NCBI GenBank assembly: GCA_022573485.1
Contig: JACZTW010000019.1
Coordinates: 1 to 21,230, forward strand
DNA: 21,230 nt
Source of the DNA: Planctomycetota bacterium
Lineage (GTDB): Bacteria > Planctomycetota > Phycisphaerae > UBA1845 > CAIVHJ01
Direction: 5' to 3'
Shown here: positions 8,687 to 14,494 of the stretch, one piece after another
How positions within the stretch are numbered: position 1 is the stretch's first letter
How the letters are laid out: every line of letters begins with the position of its first letter
Translations under genes and position numbers: made by a program
The notes under the pieces: model-generated
The model's input: the letters and a program-made list of their open reading frames with translations, nothing else
Told to the model about the DNA's origin: nothing
Databases searched by the model: none

Positions 8687-9448
8687 TCACCCAGCCGCGA
8701 TCGCCGGTTGCTTTTCGAAGGCGGCGTAGCCGTTTTCCTCGAGTTCCAATGCCAATTCCTTGCCGCCGGACTTGACGATTCGACCGTCGACCAGCACATG
8801 CACGAAATCCGGCACAATATAGTTCAATAGCCGTTGGTAGTGTGTCACGATCACGATCGCCCGGTCGGGGCTGCGCTGTTGATTCACACCGGCGGCGACG
8901 ATTTTCAGCGCGTCGATATCCAGGCCTGAATCGGTCTCGTCCAGAATGGCGAGCTTGGGCTCGAGCACCGCCATTTGGAAAATCTCGTTGCGCTTTTTCT
9001 CGCCGCCGGAGAAACCCTCGTTGATGGCCCGATTCAAGAGTCGTTCGTCCATGTCCACGAGCTTCAACTTATCCTTGACCAGCGCCAGGAAATCCACGAC
9101 GTCGATTTCATCCTGGCCGCGATGCTTGCGGATGGCGTTCAGGGCGGTCTTGAGGAAATACTGCGTGCTGACGCCGGGAATCTCGACCGGATACTGAAAC
9201 GCGACGAAAATGCCCTCGCAAGCGCGCACATCCGGTGCCAGATCGAGCAGATCCTTGCCTTGATACAACACTTCGCCGGCGGTCACTTCATAGGCTTCAC
9301 GCCCGGCGAGCACCTGGGCAAGCGTGCTCTTACCGGAGCCGTTCGGACCCATGATGGCGTGAACCTCACCGGCGTTGACCTCCAGATCAATGCCTTTGAG
9401 AATCTCCAGTCCTTCGATCGACGCGTGCAAATTACGAATAACTAACAT
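8687..9448 (-). CDS. sufC: SufC, ABC-type ATPase of the SufBCD complex
   Basis: A 253-residue ABC ATPase that powers conformational change in SufBCD; it is cytosolic, not a transporter subunit. It has Walker A GPNGSGKS (34-41), a Q-loop at Gln85 (FVAFQYPVEIPGV, the SufC-type sequence), signature FSGGEKKRNE (146-155), Walker B LAILDE followed by TDSGLDID, and the switch His203 (VTHYQRLLNYI). Length and motifs are standard for SufC. GGAG lies about 10 bases before the ATG. Gaps on both sides contain hairpin repeats (149 bases to sufB, 116 to sufD), unlike the tight junctions elsewhere in the operon. Confidence 0.96.
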   Translation of the reverse strand: MLVIRNLHASIEGLEILKGIDLEVNAGEVHAIMGPNGSGKSTLAQVLAGREAYEVTAGEVLYQGKDLLDLAPDVRACEGIFVAFQYPVEIPGVSTQYFLKTALNAIRKHRGQDEIDVVDFLALVKDKLKLVDMDERLLNRAINEGFSGGEKKRNEIFQMAVLEPKLAILDETDSGLDIDALKIVAAGVNQQRSPDRAIVIVTHYQRLLNYIVPDFVHVLVDGRIVKSGGKELALELEENGYAAFEKQPAIAAG

Positions 9449-9474
9449 CAGTATACTGCTCCGTACGAGTTCTT

Positions 9475-9501
9475 AACGAGCCGCAAGCTTCCGCTTGCGC
9501 G
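9475..9501 (+). repeat. Short hairpin related to the 51-bp repeat
   Basis: The stem CGCAAGC (9482-9488) / GCTTGCG (9493-9499) encloses a TTCC loop. The flanks AACGAGC before and CGCGGA after match the ends of the diverged long copy at 9541-9588 on the other strand. It appears to be a minimal member of the family lacking the inner stem. Confidence 0.75.
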
Positions 9502-9540
9502 GATTTTCGAACTGTGAGAACGCCTCGCATTGTGGACGTC

Positions 9541-9588
9541 CGCGCGGGCTCCCGACGAGTCGGGATTTCATTCCGCCCGCGGCTCGTT
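9541..9588 (-). repeat. 51-bp structured repeat, copy 3 (diverged, sufB-sufC gap)
   Basis: Read on the minus strand it matches the other copies from GAGCCGC to GCGCG with two substitutions. Both lie in the outer stem and compensate each other: CGCGGGC (9575-9581) pairs with GCCCGCG (9543-9549), where the other copies have CGCAGGC/GCCTGCG. The inner stem CCCGAC/GTCGGG is unchanged. The outer flank AACGAGCCGC at its right edge is an inverted repeat of 9475-9484. Confidence 0.9.
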
Positions 9589-9597
9589 GGTTTCTTT

Positions 9598-11046
9598 CTA
9601 TCCGACGCTGCCTTCCAAACTGACTTCCAGTAGTTTCTGTGCTTCCACCGCGAATTCCATGGGCAATTCGCGGAAGACTTCCTTGCAGAATCCGTTGACG
9701 ATCATGTTCACGGCGTCTTCCAGGACGATGCCGCGCTGATTGCAGTAAAACAATTGATCTTCCCCGATCTTGGAGGTCGAGGCTTCGTGTTCCATGTGGG
9801 CCGTGCTGTTCTTGACTTCGATGTAAGGAAACGTGTGCGCCCCGCATTGTTCGCCGATGAGCATGGAATCGCACTGCGTATAGTTGCGGGCGTTTTCAGC
9901 ACCTTTGTTGATCCGCACCAGCCCGCGATACGTGTTCTGCCCGTGGCCGGCGGAGATGCCCTTGGACACGATCGTGCTGCGCGTGTTCTTGCCGATGTGG
10001 ATCATCTTGGTGCCAGTGTCGGCCTGCTGGTAGTTGTTGACCAGGGCAATCGAATAGAATTCGCCGACTGAATTGTCGCCGAGCAAAATGCAGCTCGGAT
10101 ACTTCCAAGTGATGGCAGAGCCGGTCTCGACCTGCGTCCAGGAAATATGCGAATTTCTGCCCTGACACTTGCCGCGCTTGGTTACAAAGTTGTAAATGCC
10201 GCCCTTGCCGTTCTTGTCGCCCGGGTACCAGTTCTGGACGGTCGAGTACTTGATCGTCGCATCGTCCATTGCCACCAGTTCGACGACGGCGGCGTGAAGC
10301 TGGTTCTCGTCCCGCATCGGCGCGGTGCAGCCTTCGAGATAGCTGACCTGGCTGCCCTCCTCGGCAATGATCAGCGTGCGCTCGAATTGCCCGGTAGATG
10401 CAGCGTTGATTCGGAAGTAAGTGGACAGCTCCATCGGGCAACGCACGCCTTTGGGGATGTACACAAACGAGCCGTCGCTGAACACGGCGGAATTCAGTGT
10501 GGCGAAAAAGTTGTCCGAGTACGGCACGACCGAGCCGAGATACTTCTTGACCAACTCTGGATGCTCCAGCACCGCTTCCGAGAACGGGCAGAAGATGATG
10601 CCTATTTCGCCGAGCTTGGCTTTGTAGGTTGTGGCTACGGAGACACTATCGAATACAGCGTCCACAGCCACGCCCGCCAGAGCAGCCCGCTCCTGAAGCG
10701 GAATGCCCAGCTTCTCGTAGGTCTCCAGCAGCTTGGGATCGACCTCGTCCAGACTCTTGGGGCGATCCTTGTCTTGCTTGGGCGCGGAGTAGTAGATGAT
10801 GCTCTGGTAGTCGATCGGATCGAACTTGACGTTTTGCCAGGTCGGCTCGGTCATGGTCAGCCAGTGCCGGTACGCCTTCAGCCGCCATTCGAGCAGCCAT
10901 TCGGGCTCATTCTTCTTGGCAGAAATGAATCGGACGATGTCCTCGCTCAATCCCGGCGGGGCGCTGTCCGTTTCGATGTCGGTCGTGAAACCGTATTTGT
11001 ATTCCTGATTGGCCCACGACTCGATGGGATCCGTCACCACAGACAT
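9598..11046 (-). CDS. sufB: SufB, Fe-S cluster assembly scaffold subunit
   Basis: A 482-residue core scaffold subunit of SufBCD, where the nascent cluster is built. SufB-specific blocks include WLLEWRLKAYRHW near 50-62, IPKGVRCPMELSTYFRIN (198-214), YLEGCTAP with Cys240, and NARNYTQCDSMLIG with Cys392, equivalent to the essential Cys405 of E. coli SufB. HEASTSKIGEDQLFYC (420-435) is also diagnostic. AAGGAG with 9 bases spacing gives an excellent ribosome site for the ATG at 11046. The length is normal and no frameshift was seen. Confidence 0.97.
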   Translation of the reverse strand: MSVVTDPIESWANQEYKYGFTTDIETDSAPPGLSEDIVRFISAKKNEPEWLLEWRLKAYRHWLTMTEPTWQNVKFDPIDYQSIIYYSAPKQDKDRPKSLDEVDPKLLETYEKLGIPLQERAALAGVAVDAVFDSVSVATTYKAKLGEIGIIFCPFSEAVLEHPELVKKYLGSVVPYSDNFFATLNSAVFSDGSFVYIPKGVRCPMELSTYFRINAASTGQFERTLIIAEEGSQVSYLEGCTAPMRDENQLHAAVVELVAMDDATIKYSTVQNWYPGDKNGKGGIYNFVTKRGKCQGRNSHISWTQVETGSAITWKYPSCILLGDNSVGEFYSIALVNNYQQADTGTKMIHIGKNTRSTIVSKGISAGHGQNTYRGLVRINKGAENARNYTQCDSMLIGEQCGAHTFPYIEVKNSTAHMEHEASTSKIGEDQLFYCNQRGIVLEDAVNMIVNGFCKEVFRELPMEFAVEAQKLLEVSLEGSVG

Positions 11047-11099
11047 ATCTCAAGACTCCTTCTTCATATCACCAAAAACCCAGCCGCCGACGTCGTCGG

Positions 11100-11432
11100 T
11101 CAGGCCGAGAAACTGCTTCCGCAGCCGCACGAGCTGGTGGCGTTGGGATTATTGAATACGAACCCGCGGCCCATCACTTCGTCTTTGAAATCGACCGACA
11201 CGCCGTTGAGATAGACGTAGCTCTTAGGATCGCAGATGACCTTGACGCCGTGGATTTCCCACTCTTCGTCGGTGTCGTTCTTGGTCTCGGTGAGATCCAG
11301 CGCATAGCTGAACCCGCTGCAGCCGCCGCCCTTGACGCCCAAGCGCAGATACGACTTCTCGGCGGGCAGACTGTTCTGCTCAAAGATCGTCTTCACTTCC
11401 TGGGCTGCTCTTTCAGTTAGTTCGATGGCCAT
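11100..11432 (-). CDS. sufA: A-type Fe-S carrier protein (SufA/ErpA/HesB family)
   Basis: A 110-residue HesB-like carrier that receives clusters from the scaffold and hands them to target proteins. The three family cysteines are present: Cys38 in GGGCSGF, and Cys102 and Cys104 in SSCGCGSSF. AAAAGGAG precedes the ATG by 11 bases. It lies between the regulator and sufB with gaps of 54 and 53 bases. Sequence alone does not separate SufA from ErpA or IscA; the operon context favours SufA. Confidence 0.94.
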   Translation of the reverse strand: MAIELTERAAQEVKTIFEQNSLPAEKSYLRLGVKGGGCSGFSYALDLTETKNDTDEEWEIHGVKVICDPKSYVYLNGVSVDFKDEVMGRGFVFNNPNATSSCGCGSSFSA

Positions 11433-11486
11433 TTGAATCTGTACTCCTTTTAGCGAATCATCTTCATTCTCAACGTCCGCCTTCGG

Positions 11487-11978
11487 CTAGCCGGATGACA
11501 TGGCCGGCTGCGGTGCGATTTTGTTCATTACCTCAGTGAGGCCGATCGTGATCGGCACGTCGTCGGTCAATAAGTGGGCCAACGTGACCCGGCCGAGAAA
11601 ACTGCGAAAGATCTCGTTGACCTTGTGGATCGGCGCCTCGGTCGGGCACGAACCCGACAGGTCGCACTGCTCATCTTGGTTGATCTCGCTCGATTCGGCG
11701 CAGCAAATCGTGAGATTGATCGGTCCCTCAATTGTCTGGATGAGTTCCCGAAGCGTGATCTCACCGGGGTCTTTGGCCAGGCGATACCCACCGTTCATCC
11801 CGCGCGTGGAAACAACGATGCCGCCGGCCACGAGCTCTTTCAGGATGTTCATCAGCATGGGCAAAGGCACCTTGGAGCTCTCGGCCAGTTGGCGGGCACT
11901 GGCTTTTTCGGGCGCTCGCCGGGCCAGATCGACCAGTCCGACGAGTGCATAATCAGCCTTGCGAGTCAACGAGAGCAT
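11487..11978 (-). CDS. Rrf2-family transcriptional regulator, probable Fe-S sensor
   Basis: A 163-residue winged-helix regulator. The start at 11978 is an ATG with AGGTGGG 7 bases upstream; the frame also offers a TTG six codons earlier. The Rrf2 N-terminus is clear: MLSLTRKADYALVGLVDLA, a recognition region near SSKVPLPMLMNILKEL, and the wing GGIVVSTRGMNGGYRLAK. A Cys cluster follows: Cys92 and Cys93, Cys105, Cys111, then His118. IscR uses Cys92, Cys98, Cys104 and His107, so the spacing here is related but not identical. As first gene of the SUF operon, it is likely an autoregulatory sensor of Fe-S supply or oxidative stress. Confidence 0.9.
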   Translation of the reverse strand: MLSLTRKADYALVGLVDLARRAPEKASARQLAESSKVPLPMLMNILKELVAGGIVVSTRGMNGGYRLAKDPGEITLRELIQTIEGPINLTICCAESSEINQDEQCDLSGSCPTEAPIHKVNEIFRSFLGRVTLAHLLTDDVPITIGLTEVMNKIAPQPAMSSG

Positions 11979-12010
11979 GGACAAGCCCACCTGCAATTCA
12001 ACCTACTCTC

Positions 12011-12022
12011 TACATCGATGTA
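12011..12022. promoter_or_regulatory. Candidate Rrf2 operator: 12-bp perfect palindrome
   Basis: TACATCGATGTA is a perfect inverted repeat touching the -10 hexamer and covering the predicted transcript start. Binding there would block the promoter, as expected for autorepression by the Rrf2 protein. Operator function is inferred only from position and symmetry. Confidence 0.45.
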
Positions 12023-12050
12023 ATATAGTACAGAATTGATACGAATTCAA
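12022..12050 (-). promoter_or_regulatory. Sigma70-type promoter of the SUF operon
   Basis: On the minus strand, TTGAAT (12045-12050) and TATATT (12022-12027) are separated by exactly 17 bases. This is close to the consensus and sits in an AT-rich island within otherwise GC-rich DNA. The expected transcript start near 12015 gives a leader of about 35-40 bases before the regulator ATG. Confidence 0.65.
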
Positions 12051-12087
12051 CTAATCTCCTCGTTTGGGATCCAATCTCGTGGAAAGG

Positions 12088-12106
12088 CCGGTCGTTCCCG
12101 ACGGGG
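12088..12106 (-). terminator. Weak hairpin downstream of the lhgO-type gene
   Basis: GTCG/CGAC arms around TTCC, extended by GC-rich flanks, lie about 20 bases past the stop of the oxidase gene. In the minus direction only a short pyrimidine run (CCTTTCC) follows, so terminator function is doubtful. Confidence 0.25.
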
Positions 12107-12124
12107 GGCCGCTGCTAAGGGCTA

Positions 12125-13330
12125 TCATCCTGCGGCATTTGCTGCCCATTCGGCGATTTGACGCCCCAGGGCGAGGGAGGCTGTCGCCGCGGGCGACGGG
12201 GCGTTGAGGACATGGATCATTCGTTCAGCCCGCACAGTCCGAAAATAATCGATCAGCCGACCGTCTTGTCCGACCGCCTGGGCACGGATACCGGCTTGGG
12301 TGGGTTGCAGGTCCTCCTTGCTCAGATCCGGGATCATTCGCCGGAGTGCCCGGCTGAGGGCACGCTTGCTCAACGTCCGATAACACTCGCTCAGACCCGT
12401 ACGCCAGTGCTTCCGGGCCATCCGCCAGAATCCCGCGTACGCCAACATCTCTGAGGTGTCGCGGAGAGAGATACTTGCGCGACGGTAGCTCTTCCGCCCG
12501 AAGGCGAGCATGGCGTTCGGGCCTGCCAGGACCCGCCCGTCGATCCCACGCGTGAAGTGAACGCCAAGGAACGGCATCTGCGGATCGGGCACTGGATAGA
12601 TCAAGTGCTTCACCAAGTGCGCGCGTGCCGGTCGCACTTCGTGAAACTCGCCGCGAAACGGAATGATCCGCACGTCCGGATTGAGGCCGCACATGCGTGC
12701 GACTCTGTCCGCTTGCAGCCCGCCGCAGTTGATCACGAAGCGGCAGGCGACTTCCTCGTGCCGGCTGGCGAGGACAATCTGACTTCGATATTGGTGAACA
12801 CGCCGCACCTCGAACCCGGTTCGGATTCGGGCGCCGCCCTCCGTCGCGATTCTCGCGAATGAGCGGGTCACTTCGGCGAAATCGACGACGCCCGTGTCTG
12901 GCACGAGCAATGCCGCCACGGCGCGAACGTGCGGTTCGCGTTCGCGGAGCTCCTCCCGTGAGAGCATCCGCAGGCCGACCAGCCCGTTCGCTTCGCCGGT
13001 CTTCTGAAGACGATCCAGCGCGGGCAGTTCCCGCTCATCGACCGCAGCGACGATCTTGCCGCAGCGGCGGTGCGGGATCCCGTGCTCCGCGCAGAAACGG
13101 TACAATTCTTCCCGGCCCGTCGTGCAGTTTCTGGCCTTTTCGGAGCCGGGCGTGTAATACAGCCCGGAGTGGATCACGCCGCTGTTCCGCCCGCTCTGAT
13201 GGGCGGCCAGCGTACCTTCCGCCTCGACGACCACCAGCGAACGACAGCCGCGCCCGGTCAGCGCCAAGGCCGTCGACAGGCCGACGATCCCGCCGCCAAT
13301 GATCCCGAACTCGTATCGTTCCATGCCCAC
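12125..13330 (-). CDS. lhgO: L-2-hydroxyglutarate oxidase-like FAD-dependent oxidoreductase
   Basis: A 401-residue DAO-family flavoprotein. The N-terminal FAD site is FGIIGGGIVGLSTALAL with Gly12-Gly17, and the acidic end of strand 2 is at Glu36. LhgO-like blocks follow: HQSGRNSGVIHSGLYYTPGS, VINCGGLQADRVA, IIPFRGEF and LGVHFTRGIDGRVLAGPNA. The family oxidises L-2-hydroxyglutarate to 2-oxoglutarate, passing electrons to the quinone pool; related members act on other 2-hydroxy acids, so the substrate is inferred. The GTG at 13330 has AGGAAGAG at a suitable distance; an ATG two codons later is the alternative. It is transcribed away from thiD and separated by 146 bases from the SUF regulator. 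Confidence 0.85.
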   Translation of the reverse strand: MGMERYEFGIIGGGIVGLSTALALTGRGCRSLVVVEAEGTLAAHQSGRNSGVIHSGLYYTPGSEKARNCTTGREELYRFCAEHGIPHRRCGKIVAAVDERELPALDRLQKTGEANGLVGLRMLSREELREREPHVRAVAALLVPDTGVVDFAEVTRSFARIATEGGARIRTGFEVRRVHQYRSQIVLASRHEEVACRFVINCGGLQADRVARMCGLNPDVRIIPFRGEFHEVRPARAHLVKHLIYPVPDPQMPFLGVHFTRGIDGRVLAGPNAMLAFGRKSYRRASISLRDTSEMLAYAGFWRMARKHWRTGLSECYRTLSKRALSRALRRMIPDLSKEDLQPTQAGIRAQAVGQDGRLIDYFRTVRAERMIHVLNAPSPAATASLALGRQIAEWAANAAG

Positions 13331-13453
13331 TCAGTACCATCTCTTCCTGTTTCACGTCAGCAGCGTCCAGCGATGTGAAGCCTATCTCGCGCGCTCCGCC
13401 AAAGTCAAGAATCGGCGAGTCCGCAACGGCAGGCCATCGGCTTGCCTCTTCGC

Positions 13454-13488
13454 GTCCCGCTTCACGCGTCACGAGCGACGCTTCACGT
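13454..13488 (-). repeat. Degenerate heptamer array (TTCACGC-like)
   Basis: In phase with period 7 are GTCCCGC, TTCACGC, GTCACGA, GCGACGC and TTCACGT. The reverse complement of TTCACGC is GCGTGAA, the unit repeated exactly three times at 17636-17656. It lies between the divergent lhgO-type and thiD genes. Confidence 0.5.
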
Positions 13489-13563
13489 TCCTGCCCGATT
13501 GACAACAAGAGTGCTCTGGCTGATGATCCGGGTGATCCGCGAACCGCTGGTCGAGATACAACC

Positions 13564-14346
13564 ATGACTCCGGTAGCTTTGACGATTGCTGGCTCTGATC
13601 CGTCCGGCGGGGCGGGCATGCAGGCCGACCTCAAGACGTTTCATCAACACGGCGTCTACGGCATGAGCGTCGTCACGCTGCTCACCGTCCAGAATACACA
13701 ATCGGTCTCCGCCGTGCGTCATATCGATCCTGCGTTCGTCATCGCGCAACTCGACGCGGTGCTGAGTGACATCCCGCCGCAGGCCGCCAAGACCGGCGCC
13801 CTGGGCAGTGCAGTGATCATCAACGCCCTGGCGGAGCGGGCGGCGGAATTCGACTTTCCATTGGTTGTCGATCCCGTAATGATCAGCAAGCACGGCGCCG
13901 TGCTGCTCGATGAGGACGCCGTCGAATCGCTGAAGAGCAGGCTCCTGCCACACGCTTTCTGCGTCACGCCCAACCTCCCCGAAGCCGCCGCGCTCACTGG
14001 AATCGAGGTGGCCGACCGCGCCACGATGGAACACGCCGCTCGCGCGGTCGCCGAACTAGGCCCGAAGAATGTTTTGATCAAAGGCGGGCACGCTACGGGG
14101 CCGGCGCTGGACCTGCTGTGGTCCGGCGGAGAGTTCCATGAGTTCACCGCCGAGCGCATCGACAGCACCAACACGCACGGCACGGGCTGCGTGCTGTCCG
14201 CTGCCATCACCGCCCGCCTGGCGCGCGGCGAACCGCTGGTAGGCGCCGTGCGAGGCGCCAAGCAATTCGTCACCGCCGCCATCCGCACCGCCCCCAGCCT
14301 CGGCGGCGGCGTCGGGCCCACAAATATGCTCGCCGACTTCGCCTGA
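13564..14346 (+). CDS. thiD: Hydroxymethylpyrimidine / phosphomethylpyrimidine kinase ThiD
   Basis: A 260-residue ribokinase-fold kinase that phosphorylates HMP and then HMP-P in thiamine diphosphate synthesis. It has the substrate loop GSDPSGGAGMQADLKT (10-25), VDPVMISKHG (102-111), TPNLPEA (135-141) and the anion-hole motif NTHGTGCVLSAA with Cys209. The start is the ATG at 13564, where homology begins; the open frame extends upstream to 13375 with no recognisable sequence. The ribosome site is weak (GAGA). No other thiamine gene is in the window, so it is a stand-alone locus here. Pyridoxal kinase activity is a known alternative in this family. Confidence 0.93.
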   Translation: MTPVALTIAGSDPSGGAGMQADLKTFHQHGVYGMSVVTLLTVQNTQSVSAVRHIDPAFVIAQLDAVLSDIPPQAAKTGALGSAVIINALAERAAEFDFPLVVDPVMISKHGAVLLDEDAVESLKSRLLPHAFCVTPNLPEAAALTGIEVADRATMEHAARAVAELGPKNVLIKGGHATGPALDLLWSGGEFHEFTAERIDSTNTHGTGCVLSAAITARLARGEPLVGAVRGAKQFVTAAIRTAPSLGGGVGPTNMLADFA

Positions 14347-14355
14347 GCTATTTAG

Positions 14356-14373
14356 CCCCGGGCATGCCCGGGG
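14356..14373 (+). terminator. GC-rich perfect palindrome after thiD
   Basis: CCCCGGGCATGCCCGGGG is an 18-bp perfect palindrome 10 bases after the thiD stop, followed by TTCT only. It is a plausible stem-loop terminator, but the U-tract is poor and it may instead be a dispersed palindrome. Confidence 0.45.
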
Positions 14374-14430
14374 TTCTGCGGATCACTGAGTGCTGAGGGG
14401 AGATATGGGCCGTCTTACGTCTTGTGTGCA

Positions 14431-14467
14431 TAAGAAAGGGCGGAGTCGGTAGTAGCCGACCCCGCCC
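14431..14467 (-). terminator. Intrinsic terminator of the metalloprotease gene
   Basis: On the minus strand a GC-rich stem (GGGCGG/CCGCCC extended by GTCGG/CCGAC with one mismatch, loop of six) at 14438-14467 is followed by TTTCTTA. It begins 27 bases after the protease stop. The other side is also AT-rich (ATTTATT), so it may work in both directions for thiD. Confidence 0.75.
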
Positions 14468-14494
14468 ATTTATTCACGTCATGTATTCCGCAGC

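Noticed and set aside
8571..8690. Extended SufD start at GTG 8690
   Set aside because: The added residues are translated repeat DNA with no SufD similarity; the ATG at 8570 starts the conserved protein.
10147..11214. 355-residue frame opposite sufB and sufA
   Set aside because: It is a shadow of two well supported genes, has no ribosome site and crosses their boundary.
13454..13488. Possible CRISPR-like repetition near 13460
   Set aside because: The period is 7 with no spacers; it is a short degenerate tandem array.
13375..13563. Longer ThiD start at 13375
   Set aside because: The 63 extra residues show no similarity to the kinase family and pass through a degenerate heptamer array.
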